Assembly (NCBI GenBank): GCA_037367405.1
Contig: JAZKJV010003377.1
Coordinates: 1 to 64,000 of the forward strand
Source of the DNA: Ottelia alismoides
Taxonomy: Eukaryota > Streptophyta > Magnoliopsida > Alismatales > Hydrocharitaceae
Direction of reading: 5' to 3'
DNA: 64,000 nt
The notes beneath the pieces are model-generated. The model saw only the letters and a list, made by a program, of their open reading frames with translations. It was not told where the DNA came from and made no database searches. Shown here piece after piece: positions 32,345-43,066 of the stretch. Numbering within the stretch: position 1 is the stretch's first letter; every line of letters begins with the position of its first letter. Made by a program: the position numbers and the translations under genes.

Positions 32345-34440
32345 GTTTAAGAAGAGAAAGGTTGATGGGAAGAAGAGAGTGATTCCGCTAGGAAGCTCGG
32401 AGAGGGCTTCAGGTGTGGGCGAGAGCTACCAAGCAAGGAGAGGGAGGACTTTCGAGGGCTGCCAAGCAAGGTGAACAGAGGAGGGAGGAAGGTTGGTCGG
32501 TGGTGTCTCACAGCTAGCGGGGAAACGTTGTTTCCGTTACGGCTTGTACAGTCATCAGGCCTCTTCTTGAGGGCATCTCGTGAGATGCTTTCGATGTGGT
32601 GAGGCCGACCATCGTCAATCTGTCTACCATAGGTGGGTAGAGGAGCTCCAATGCTAGAACCATGCGACCTCTTTCCCGAATGTCGAAAAAGAACAGGAAA
32701 CATCAAGGAGATCCTATGCAACAGTGGTTCGAGAAGGCTTGTTCACAAGCAAAGATTTAAAAAATCCATTGATCATTGGCACCTCATTTTCAAAAGCGTT
32801 AGATCTTAATGAGGTGCGAGTCTGGCTACAAGACATTGCACCTTGTTCACAAGTGATGTGGTTTTTATGGATGCAAGTCTGTGTTATGCGAGGGGCTTGT
32901 CAAAACAACAAGCGAATATGTTATTACATGGATGTCATTCTCCTGTCTCATGGCGCTATCCTCGGTTTGTTGATGGTGAAGAGTCAAACAAATCTGTGTA
33001 TGGCCCGAGTACTGGGAGTCCCTTTCCTTTCTCGCAATTTGGTAGCACTGAGACCCGCTCTGAGAAAAGTCGGTTGGGTTACAAGAATCATATCAGATGG
33101 GTGTCAACCAGGGTCAGATCCACGTGTATTTTGGTGTTTCTTGAAGGACAGGCATCATTTGCCTCACAGACATGCTACTCGTTGCTTGTGGGTCATGCAG
33201 CATTTCGCCTCTCAGTTCAGATACTTCTGCCTCCTTAACCGTCGCTAGTAGCCGGAAACTCTGAGTGCTCATTGTCCACGTCGTTGAAAAATCGGAAGCA
33301 TTCAATACATTCAATTTCCCAGGATCCTCAAAACAAGTGCTCTATTCTGGAAACATTCAAAAAAAATTGAATTTTCCAAGTAAGGAGAAAGTGGAAGTTT
33401 TGGCGGAAGCATGTCGTGGAAATCCAGTCGAAACGTCATTTTTTTACCTTTCTGGGTGCTGGTGATTCCAATTTTGGAGCATTTAATGTTATGATCGAAG
33501 CGGGGGTTGGCAACGCCTCTCTATCCTTTTGTTGGCACCGCGTTTCTCTTTACCCTTGGAATTCCATGCGATCCTCCATCCTTTTTGGGGGCGGCACCGC
33601 TAAGGACTCCTCTTCTTGAGCTCATTCCGCCCGATCTGTCTAGAGAGATCAGATTACCCTCGGATTAGGGCACAAACCCGATTAAGTATGCCAAGCTTGT
33701 ACCCCTTGCATTGCTCCGAGATCCAGTTAGCTCTTTTAGCCCGGATGTGATTTCTAGTGAACCTTCCGCCTCCGAGATGCAGCTCTGGAGTTCTGACGCG
33801 TTGGTGGATTTGGCAAAAACTCCTAGGGCTTCAGCCAGTGCAGAGCATAGTAAGCCATCTCGTAATATATCGGCGATATATCGGTATCGACAAGTGATCG
33901 ATATATCGTCGATATGGCCGATATTTGCCCTTCCAAGGCTATTTTCTTCACAAAATCGGTTTGATATCGACGATATGGTGTCGATATATGGTCGATATAT
34001 CGACGACATATCGTATCGACATGATACCGATATCGATATTACCTACACTAGGTGCAGAGAAGCATGCAGATAACCCTTTGATGCTGGAAAAATCAGAGAG
34101 GGCTTCAGGCGCGGAAAGCTCAATTCAGAATGCCAGCGCCCTTGCTTTGGTACCCAAGGGGTAAAAACAATCCGATTGGAGTATGGACCTCAGCCAAGCG
34201 ATTGAATCTTTGGAGGATGCGTCGGGAAACAAGATTGCATAACAACCTCCTTCTCTTTTGAGTCTGCTTCACCAATCGTCCCCCACAAATTCGCAGCAAT
34301 CGGATAAGGGAATGGGTAGGAGGCATAAGTGCTACCGAGTTAGAAGAATCCAGTCCAAGGGAAAGGAAAGAGATCAAGCAATCAAGGAAAGTAAGACCAA
34401 AGTGGCTATGGCCGCCAGAGTGGTGTAGATTTTGGGTGTG
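32345..34440 (+). pseudogene. L1 H ORF1 remnant
   Basis: RNA-binding ORF1. Order: KKRVIPLGSSERASGVGES; two degenerate CCHC knuckles (CFRYGLYSHQASS near 32525 and RCFRCGEADHRQS near 32590); then 32724 onward TSKDLKNPLIIG and LDLNEVRVWLQ; ARVLGVPFLSRNLVALRP, VGWVTRIISDG and PGSD (33000-33120), matching EVRGVPFLSR...PGSD in the young L1 ORF1. Frames shift several times (32724, 32843 and others). Interrupted by 33846-34051. From 34060 to 34440 the fit is only positional. Not translatable. Confidence 0.8.
33846..34051. mobile_element. hAT-like MITE (family I) in L1 H ORF1
   Basis: 206 bp made almost wholly of CGATATATCG-type words. Perfect 8-bp flanks GTGCAGAG (33838-33845, 34052-34059). Ends CATAGTAAGCCAT / ATTACCTACACTAG are imperfect inverted repeats. 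Confidence 0.88.
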
Positions 34441-34652
34441 ACACAGGTTCCTAAATGAAGATTTTGACTTGGATTGTAAGGGGTTTGTGTGCCCCAGAGA
34501 AACGGCAATTGATGGGGAGTCGTTTTACGAAGTGGGGATGTGATGTTGCCATTTTACAAGAAACTAAACTTTCGTCTTGCACTAATCATTTATGGGAGTC
34601 GATGGGGGTTGCCTCGATTTCTGGTTTCAGAACCTTAGTTGTGCCTCAGGAG

Positions 34653-35496
34653 CAAGATTTAAAAAATGAAAGGCGGAATGAGACGTTTTTCCTGGAGGTG
34701 TAGCCTCGAGGCGTAGCCTCGTGACAGTCGAGGCGTAAGCCTCAGTTTGTATAGGAAAATAATTACAAAATGTATAATAAATATATTTATTGGTGAAATA
34801 ATCTAATATGACAAACATATAATATATAACAATGTAATATATGATGATATTATGAAGACAAGAACATGAAAAAAAGGATATGTCAATCTAATAATCCATT
34901 CTACTAAATTTCTACTCAATCAAAAGGAAATCATTGGCTATAAATATCACTAAAATATTTATCCAAAAGGGATTGGCTATAGTTTTCATTAAAGATATCC
35001 AAGTTGTAGATATGAATCACATGAATTGAATACTAATCGTATGTTCTACTGAAGTCAGATGAAGAATGGTTTGATGTCCCCCTGTGTTGTTTCAATTTTT
35101 TCTTATATAGGTATTCGAATTCACAAGCAGTTTATGTTTAAGGGTGTAATAGAAAGAGTTCATTGAAATAATGGGACATGTTAATGGCAAATATGAATAT
35201 GAAAGAGGTCAAATTTAAGCATTCATCTTGCATAAATATATACTCAACAACTAGGCCTATATAAACATCTGAAAATACCAATACGACTAATTAATTTCTT
35301 TAAAAAATGCTTGAAAGAATCCCTAATGCCTCACCTTGCGTCGTGCCCTGCCTCGACTGCCACGCCTCGGCCGCCTTAATCATCTGAGCAAACGCCTCAG
35401 CCAGGGGGTCCGAGGCGGTTGCCTCGAGGCTCTTTGGCTCCATCCCGTTTTGCCTCGAGTGCCTTTGCGCCTCGAGGCACGTTTTTTCAAACCATG
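34653..35496. mobile_element. hAT-like element (family III, GCCTCGAGGC-rich) in L1 H ORF2
   Basis: 844 bp, ends CAAGATTTAAAAAATG / TTTTTTCAAACCATG, 8-bp flanks CTCAGGAG (34645-34652) and CTCACGAG (35497-35504), 7 of 8. Joining the flanks restores SGGLILAW. Subterminal GCCTCGAGGC palindromes; AT-rich core with no transposase. Confidence 0.88.
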
Positions 35497-36767
35497 CTCA
35501 CGAGGATTGATTCTTGCTTGGAAAGACACGCTATTTACAATCCACTCTGAAATTCAGAGCAGGCATCTCACGATTCTCCTGGAAAACAACCGTTATGGCT
35601 CTCAGTCGGTTAATTCCTGTGCATATGGTCCTTGCCTTCATTCCTTAAGGGATGAGCTATGAGCTGACATCCGTACAGCTAGGGAGGCTCTTCCGGGGGT
35701 CACTTGGCTTTTGGGGGGAACTTCAATGTAACTCTCTACTCCACGGATCGCCTACGAATGCATGGAGACCAGGATCCGGGCTCATCGGCCTTCGTTGAGT
35801 TAATTGATGATCTTGAACTTGAAGTTGTAGATGCGAATGACACAAGGTTCACTTGGAGGAACTCTGGTTCGCGATCGCGTACTGATCGTTTCTAGGCTTC
35901 GCAGAAGCTTATGAATGTTTATCCGTTGTCCCTCATCACCTCAAGATCACATACCAAATCGGATCATTTTCCTTTTATTCGAGACTCCGGGTTGGAGTCG
36001 AAACCACGAGGTTTCTTCATCTTCGAATGGGCTTGGCTCCATGAGAACTCCTTCAGAGAACTTATGCCCAGCCACTGGACCTCCATTTATGCCTTAGGGT
36101 CTATCGCTTCATGTCTGGCCAAGAAGCTTACTTCCCTGTGCAAACACCTTGGCTCCGTTAAGAAGGAGACTAGAGAAGTCGGGCTGCTTGTCGCTTATCG
36201 ACTGAGGCCAAGGTCCGTAGATTTGATGATTTAGAGGATACCAGAGAGCTCTTGGTCTATGAATTAGCCGAAAGAGCATTGACACATCGGATTATTGTTG
36301 TTGAAGACAAAAAAAACGTGTGACTGAATGGAAACAGCGTTCCAGACAGTGTTAGCTGAAAGATGGTGATGCAAACACTACTTCTACCGAGTAGCTAGCG
36401 GAAGACGTCATCACAATTTGTTCTGGCCCGTGATGGTGAATGATGTTAGAGTGGAAGGTGATCGGGAAATGGGCAGGGCTATTGCTGATCACTTCCATGA
36501 TTTCTCTAGAAGCAAGAGGGAAGATCTCGGATGTGGACAAGTCGGGGTGCGACCCCCTACCTAAAACTTAACGCCAATCATCTTCAGCAGAGCTTTACAC
36601 CTGAGGAGGTAAAGAATGCAGTATGGAATTTAAACGTGGATGGTGCACCAGGACCAGATGGATTTCCCATCTTCTTCTTCCGTGAATTTTGGGCATTGCT
36701 GGGTAACGAGGTCTTCGAGGTCATTGAGGAGTTCACGCGTAATAATGCTGGCTTTGATAGGCTTAAC

Positions 36768-36952
36768 CATGGAAGGCCATATCGATATCGTGTCGATACG
36801 ATATTTCGATGATATATCAGCGATATATCGCCGAAATATCGCACATATCGATGCACTTTTGTGAAGGAAATAGCTAAAAAGGAGGATATATCGCCATATC
36901 GATACCAATATCGGTCTCATTTCGTTGATATCTCGCGATATTTCCTTCCATG
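36768..36952. mobile_element. hAT-like MITE (family I) in L1 H ORF2
   Basis: 185 bp, ends CATGGAAGGCCATATCG / CGATATTTCCTTCCATG, perfect 8-bp flanks GGCTTAAC (36760-36767, 36953-36960). Joining the flanks restores FDRLNKALIFRLPKK. Confidence 0.93.
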
Positions 36953-39358
36953 GGCTTAACAAAGCTCTCATCTTTCGTTTACCCAAAAAAACATTTACCT
37001 GAAAGGGTGGAGGACTTTAGGTCGATCGCCCTCTCCTTGCAGTTTATCTAATTATTGCTAAAGTCTTGGCCATTAGGTTGAGTAGGATTATGGATCATAT
37101 CATATCTCCTCTTCAGTTGGTCTTCATTCCTAACAGGTAAATTGCGGACAGCCTAGCTATGGCTACGAAATCGTTGCGGACTGGAAATATAAAAGGGTGA
37201 GAGGGGTCCTGTGGAAGGTGGATTTCTCAAAGGCCTATGACACAGTGGACTGACATTTTTTCGTCAGCACTGAACAAACAGGGTTTTCCTTATCGTTTGA
37301 TCTCTTGGATGAAGCGTTGCATCACTACTATGTCATACACGGTTCTGGTCAACGGTCGCCCGATGAATCATGTTGTTCATTTCGACTTAACCGTTGGATA
37401 TTCCAGTGGCGATATTCTATTTCCCTCCTAAAATATGCAGACGACACAATCTTCTTCATTGAGGGCGGCAACGAAAAAGCTCGACGCATGGCTACAACTC
37501 TTGAGATCTATAGCGAGATGTTCAGGCTTGTCCTCAATCTCGGAAAGTGCACGTGCATTCCTTTTTCTCTCCTTGAGGACGATGCAAGAGCATGTGCCAT
37601 TGAGTTGGGCACAGCTAGTGGTACTCTTCCTATTCTCTATCTTGGTGTCCCCCTTTCCTGTGGTAGATTAAAGACCTCTGATTAGCTACCACTACCATTC
37701 ATTGAAAAATTAGAGAAAAAGTTATCGGGTTGGAAAGTTGCTATTCTGTCCAGAGGTGGGTGGCTGGTGCTGGTTAATATGGTACTCTCTTCTATTCATG
37801 TTTTCTTTATGTCATCCCATCCTCTACCTGTTGGTATCAGAAATAGATGGGAGGAGATCATGTGTAGATTCCTTTGGGGAAATTCAGATCAGGCTAGCCT
37901 TGGGGTACATCTAGTTGACGGGGAGACAGTTATGTTGTCCAAGAATGACAGTGGTTTCGGAATCAAGCACTTGGAAACCATAAGGCCTTATTGCTGAAGT
38001 GGGTTAGTAGACTTTGAGGCAGAGGAGAGGACATTTGTTGCAGATTATTTCGCAGGATCTACAACATTGGGGATCCTCTATCTTTGTCAGATCGTCAACA
38101 TTTTCATTCCTCTGCTTTTTGGAAAGGAATCACCTCACTGCTTCCTCATTTTCATGAGTTTTTTAGATCGGTGCTCGATGATGGTAACTCTTTCTTGTTT
38201 TGGAAGGACAACTGGACTGGTGATGGGTCGAACCGCAAGGGGCGGTCTGAGGGGCAGGTCTTTTTTCCCTGGGCGAGCACATCCGATTCCCCAACAACTT
38301 CCCGTTGAGTTGCTGACAATACCGAGGAAGTTCTAAATGAGAGAGAGTTCAACAAATATGCAATATCGAAAGATGATATTTGTTGCTATTCCATCTATTT
38401 GTGCATCAAGTTCGAAGAAGATCTCATAATATAATGAAGAAATGATAGTGGCTAGTTGTTTTATAGGCTTTCTCATATTCAGTCGGAAGAGTTTAGGTCA
38501 GACTTTACAAGCCACTCTCGACGGGAGACCCTTTCTACCAGATTTCCACGAGTTTTCGCTTTGGTAGAAAATCGTGGTGTTTCAGTTTCGTACTGCTGGA
38601 TTGATGGGAACCAGATGCCATGCTTCTTAACTGATTTCTCTAACCAACTTCTGGAGGATTTCCTCATTATACTTGAATCCTTGAGACATACTTACAGACC
38701 AATGGAGGCCAGAGATCATTGGATTTGGAAGGATAACTCGTTCAAGGTCAAAAGGGCATACCGGGCTAACTCCAAACCGCCTTCCCAGAGGGCGGATCCT
38801 TTAGTTCGTGATTGTCAATTATCCAGGAACTACGTCTACCAGGTAGAATTGGTTTCTTTATGTGGTTGCTGCGGAGAAGACATATCATGACAAGGGATCG
38901 TTGTGCGAGGCTCTATCCAGACTTATCTAACATGTGCCTTTAGGAGACATACACAAGGAAACCGTGGATGACCTCTTCTTCCAATGTGCAAAGATCGACC
39001 CAATATGGTCTAATGTGAATCAAGGTTGGCTCAATACCCAGGACCTCAACTGTTTCTGGGACTCTATGGTCAATGCGAGAAAGCGTGCGCGAGAGGACAT
39101 CCTTCATCCGATGGCAACAATAGGGTTATTTGGCTCACGCGCAATGGTGCACTTTTTCCTTCTCAACGTTTCTACTGCGAAAATGTAATTTTCCATTCTA
39201 GGTCTCTTCTCGAGTCATGGCTACTGTAAGCGCTCCTGTAACCTCTTTACTTAAATAATATGTTTGATACAGACATCATAGTGTGTTTACCCCTTTTTAT
39301 TCAAAAAAAAGAATTGACAGTTTAACACTTTAAATTTTTATGCTTCCAATAAATTTTA

Positions 39359-40761
39359 GGGTTTTTATCACTTGTGCCCCTCCGAGATCTCGCAATTTCA
39401 ATTATGCCCCTATCTTTTTGGTAATATCGGTTGTGCCCCTCACTTCTTGCTAATTTATCACTTGTGCCCTTCCGTTAGATTGACTGTCAATGAATTGACT
39501 TGACCATGGTTTTTTTCAAACCTTGGTGCAGTTAAGAGGGGTATTATTGTCCAGATATCTTCTTCATCTTCTTCCTCCTCCATTTGTTCTCCTTCCCTTC
39601 TCTTCATAATTTCTCTCTTAGTGACACCTTCATGCATCCATCGAATCTCTAAAATTTTTACATTTCCACTGATATATCACTCATTACGGATCAAAAGGTG
39701 AATTTTATTGAATTTTTTGGTGACTTTTTATGAATCAATTAGTCAAAAATTTATCTTCTCTTAACAAAAACTGAAGCAGAGGAGGGGGAGGCATGGGGCG
39801 GCTCGGAAGAGGCGGCTAGGGTTGCGATAGGGCATCTCTTCTCATTCCAACAATCTCTTTTCTGTTCTTTTGTCCAGTCATAAGCAAGCCATATTCTATA
39901 GAATCTATGCGACCAATGGTGAAACTTTCGATTGGTGTGCTTGGAGTATTGAGTTTGCTGTTTTATGCAGGTTCTTGTTTAGTTGCTGATATTTTGTCTA
40001 CCGATCGCTGTTAAAAGCGACGGTATTCACTCCTTAACTTGCAAATCAGAGGGCATCGAGGCGGAGGGGAGGGCATCGGGACATGGAAGGGGGGTGCAGG
40101 GGCGGATGGGTGCAGGCGCGGGGGGATGATCTTGGGGTGGCGGGGGCGGCGAAGGCAGGGGCGGAGGGGTGCAGGCGCGGGGGGATGATCTTGGGGTGCA
40201 GGGAGCGGCGGGGGCAAGGGCGAAGGGAGGAGCAGCGGGAGGAGGGTGCAGGGGCGAGGGGAGGAGCAGCGGGAGGAGGGGGCGGGGGTGCAGGCGCGGG
40301 GGAGGAGCAGCGGGAGGTGGGTGCGGGGGTGGCGGGGGCAGGGGCGGGGGAGAAGGCAGGGGCCTGGGGGCTGGTGGAAGAGGCGGGTCCATCCTCCGGT
40401 CGACGTCGCGCGGGCCTGGACGAGGTAGGTCGCAGTTGCTGATGACGGCTGGCGAGGTGGGGGACGGGGGAGGGAGGTGTGGGTGGTCGAGGATGGGGAG
40501 AAGAGGAAGAAGATGGGAGACGAGGAAGAGAAAGAGGAAGAAGACGGAGGAGGAGGAGGAGGATTTTTCTGTCCTTTTTTTAATTTAATTACATCTGTGT
40601 CCTTGAAGTTAACGTCTATTTGTGTTGGTTATGGATGGTCACTAACCCGAGGGGCACAAGTGATAAATTAGCAAGAAGTGAGGGGCACAACTGATATTAC
40701 CAAAAAGATAGGGACATAACTGAAATTGCGAGATCTCAGAGGGGCACAAGTGATAAAACCC
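39359..40761. mobile_element. Mutator-like element with long inverted repeats and GC-rich core
   Basis: 1403 bp with inverted repeats of about 120 bp (GGGTTTTTATCACTTGTGCC ... GGCACAAGTGATAAAACCC) and a perfect 9-bp target copy TAAATTTTA (39350-39358, 40762-40770), as in MULEs. The terminal repeats are themselves built of the phrase CACTTGTGCCCCTC and variants. The middle (about 40040-40560) is strongly G-rich and purine-biased, GGGGGTGCAGGCGCGGGGG-like, unlike the AT-rich arms, which suggests captured host sequence (Pack-MULE style). Its minus frame would be proline-rich, but I cannot name a source gene. Confidence 0.85.
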
Positions 40762-40771
40762 TAAATTTTAA

Positions 40772-41205
40772 GGTTTTTATCACTTGTGCTCTTCTTAACT
40801 TCTGCAATATCAGTTATGCCCCTACCTTTTTATAATAACAATCATGTCCCTGACTTCTAACGAAATTCACAATTATACCCTTCCATTAAGGTAAAGTAGG
40901 GGCATAGTTGATATTGTAAAATGGCAAAACTGTAAATTTTATAAAAAGTCAGGGACACTACGGATATTACAAAAAAGGAGGGGTATATGTGATATTGCAC
41001 AAGTTAAGAAGGGCACATGAATAGAGTCATTTTTGCATCAAAATGTTTCTGTGGAAAATGTAATTATCCATACAAGGTCTCTTCTTGAGTCTCGGTCACT
41101 GTAAGTTCTTCCTACCTTTTTAATTTAATATATTCTAGGACAAACACCTCTGTGTGTTCCACTCCCCTTTTGACCTTAAAAAAAGGGCACACGTTATAAA
41201 ATCCC
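40772..41205. mobile_element. second Mutator-like element, split by an L1
   Basis: Left GGTTTTTATCACTTGTGCTC, right GGGCACACGTTATAAAATCCC after the L1 insertion 41020-41182. Possible 9-bp flanks AAATTTTAA (40763-40771) and TAAAATTAA (41206-41214), 6 of 9. The arms say the same phrases as the neighbour (ATATCAGTTATGCCCCTACC). The first element inserted at its left edge. Confidence 0.7.
41020..41182 (+). mobile_element. L1 3' end, 163 bp, in the Mutator-like element
   Basis: ORF2 tail (SVENVIIHTRSLLESRSL), 3' UTR (ACAAACACCTCTGTGTGTTCC) and short poly-A. Target copies AAGGGCACATG (41009-41019) and AAGGGCACACG (41183-41193), 10 of 11. Confidence 0.85.
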
Positions 41206-41292
41206 TAAAATTAAGGCATATACAACTTCCCTCACTTTATTTATGGCTACAAGTATTGTTCCTTATAGGAGATCCATATTGCTTATATTTTT

Positions 41293-41490
41293 TAGTCGAG
41301 AAAGGGGGGAAACACTCCGGAAGTGCCTGCCTCAAGCTTTTATAAAGAGACAAGGGTTACAAGGAAACTTACAACAACCATGTCTCGAGGAGAAATCTAT
41401 CTAAATGGACAACATTTTCAATATAAAATATATGGGAATTAAAAATCAACCCCTTCCGTAAGAGTCAGATTGCCTAAATGGATAATATAT
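41293..41490 (-). mobile_element. L1 3' UTR fragment, about 198 bp
   Basis: Reads like the minus-strand L1 tail at 31380-31450 (GAGAAAGGGGGGAAACACTCC... AGCTTTTATAAAG...GGGTTACAA). Flanked by GCTTATATTTTT (41281-41292, 41491-41502). Confidence 0.7.
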
Positions 41491-41721
41491 GCTTATATTT
41501 TTAGGTCTAAAAACTTTATGCCTACAACTTTTTTTCGGTTTTTGTTCTCTATGGGATACATATATGTGTGTTGATGTTCCCAATCGGATTCAAATATATT
41601 TAAGCATTAAATTCAATTTATGCCCTATATAATAATCGTATTATTTTATTTGAAATTTTTTATTTTAGATTCTGTTAAATCATCAACCATTATTTTATTA
41701 TCAAATTTTATAGCATATTTT

Positions 41722-42355
41722 CAAGATTCAGGAAGGCGATATGCGTATGCATTCGGACGGGTCACTGAATAGCGATTAAGCGGTATGCGGGGGCATATGC
41801 GAGGCATATGCGGTTCTACGCGATTTCCTAATTTTTTATTTAAAAATAAATAAATATATACAAAATTAACTACAACTGAACTAAATTTATGTATAATTGC
41901 GGTCCAACACAAGATCTAAGAAAGATGACTTTCATATAGAGGTCAAAATAATCTTTATCAATAAAATATCAATACTTCAATAGAAAAGTTAGCACACATC
42001 AAGGTAGACCAATGAAAGTATAGAATCAAAAAACTCTGATGATTCGGAAGTCAGGAGACCCTAATCGACGAATTGGGATTTTTGATGCAGAAGCTCTAAT
42101 ACGGGGTTTGGGTTTCTCAGTGATTCGTGGTGTCGGCTGTCTTTTTTCATAGATCCAGATCCGACAACCCAATTAAGCTCCAAAAACAAGAAGCGGGCGC
42201 ACGGTCTGCGTATGCGGCCGAACAGCCCACATATGCGGACCGCATAAACACAAAGGACGCTTAGTGAGGGGCTTCATGTATACGACGCGGTAGGGTATCC
42301 GCTCAGGCATATGCGGCCGCATATGCGGCCGCTCAAACCGATTTCGTGAACACTG
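41722..42355. mobile_element. hAT-like element (family II)
   Basis: Left CAAGATTCAGGAAGGCGATATGCG with GTCACTGAATAGCGATTAAGC; right GGCCGCATATGCGGCCGC...GATTTCGTGAACACTG. About 634 bp. Flanking 8-mers (CATATTTT, CTATTTTT) match poorly, so the edges rest on similarity to 18621-19352. Confidence 0.8.
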
Positions 42356-42361
42356 CTATTT

Positions 42362-42494
42362 TTTATGTTTTAATTAAAGTATACAAATCGCATAATCCGC
42401 ATATACTCATGTATACTCCTCGGCGTACACGCTTACATGCTTTAAACAACTTAGTCGGCCGAACAAATACCATATACCATATTTCTGAACCTTG
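42362..42494. mobile_element. right arm of another family II element
   Basis: CGCATAATCCGCATATACTC...ATATTTCTGAACCTTG resembles a family II right end. No left arm found. Confidence 0.6.
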
Positions 42495-42555
42495 TTGTAG
42501 AGGATGTATTTTATAATTTATATATAGTTATTGTACGAATTTTCTTGTTTGCTTT

Positions 42556-42753
42556 TGTTGGAGTACGCAATAAAGGAGTAATCGGATCTCTCCAATATCC
42601 AATTACCACCCACTCATGTTTAGTCTCGCATCTCCTATTTGTGGGATCTGGTCTGTCGATGTGGCTATATAAGCAGCTTCGCACCCCTGTAATCATTGAG
42701 AGATTCAATACATAAGATATGGCCCTTAGAGGCCTTCTCCCCTAGTTTCATCC
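42556..42753 (+). repeat. 5' LTR of family T copy 2, first part
   Basis: TGTTGGAGTACGC... to TTTCATCC. Has the TATA box CTATATAAG at 42665-42673. The rest of the LTR, TGATCCTCATGGAGTAGG...TTTCAACA, is at 45317-45425; the break lies at the position of TATCCTGTTCCTCATGG in the intact 3' LTR. Confidence 0.85.
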
Positions 42754-43066
42754 TGTTAGAAAATAAGAATGTGGAAGCGGAATCAGAGAAAAAGATCAAA
42801 ACATTAAGAACTCGAGAATTTAACGTGGAACCCTACTCCACGGAGCGGGATGAAACCACGGAAGAACGTCTCAAAGGGTTAATGTATGCATCGCATTTTC
42901 TCACTGGATACAGGGGGTGAGGGGCTTCTTATATAATCCTCACTGAGTCTCCACATCCCACAACTGGTAGACGTGGGACTAAACAACTGGATGGGGTAAA
43001 TGGATCGTAGAGGGATCCATTTACCCATCTCCCACATAAGTGATGCATTCTAAACATACCCCAACA
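42754..43066 (-). repeat. 3' LTR of family T copy 3
   Basis: Plus strand TGTTAGAAAATAAG...ACCCCAACA. Carries TTATATAA (promoter TATA on the minus strand) at 42929-42936 and GGATCCATTTACCC at 43013-43026, as in copy 1. Confidence 0.85.

Larger units (their letters stand above)
34455..39240 (+). pseudogene. L1 H ORF2 remnant (endonuclease-RT)
   Basis: Endonuclease starts MKILTWIVRGLCAPEKRQL, with the catalytic-Glu motif ILQETKLS; after the insert come GGLILAWKD, GGNFNVTLYSTDR and DTRFTWRNSGSRSRTDRF (about 35505-35895) and SDHFPF near 35955. RT: FTPEEVKNAVWNLNVDGAPG and PDGFPIFFFREFW (36598-36700), insert 36768-36952, KALIFRLP, LKYADDTIFFIEGG (about 37425-37470, the YADD site), TLPILYLGVPLSCGRL (37625-37670), then the terminal zf-RVT region to IFHSRSLLESWLL near 39230. 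Multiple stops and frameshifts. The sequence corresponding to QGCPLAPLLF is damaged near 37380-37425. Confidence 0.9.
32345..39312 (+). mobile_element. long decayed L1 LINE H with three hAT-like insertions
   Basis: Plus-strand L1 with ORF1 remnant, ORF2 remnant, 3' UTR and poly-A (39304-39312). It aligns colinearly with the young L1 at 56627-62345. Three hAT-like elements of two families sit in it (33846-34051, 34653-35496, 36768-36952), each with an 8-bp target copy; joining the flanks restores L1 reading. No flanking target duplication for the L1 itself was found, so the 5' end is approximate. Confidence 0.88.

Noticed and set aside
40027..40392. Proline-rich minus frame as a host extensin-like gene
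   Set aside because: It is the complement of a G-rich run inside a Mutator-like element, overlaps open frames on the other strand, and has no signal peptide or extensin SPPPP pattern with Tyr.
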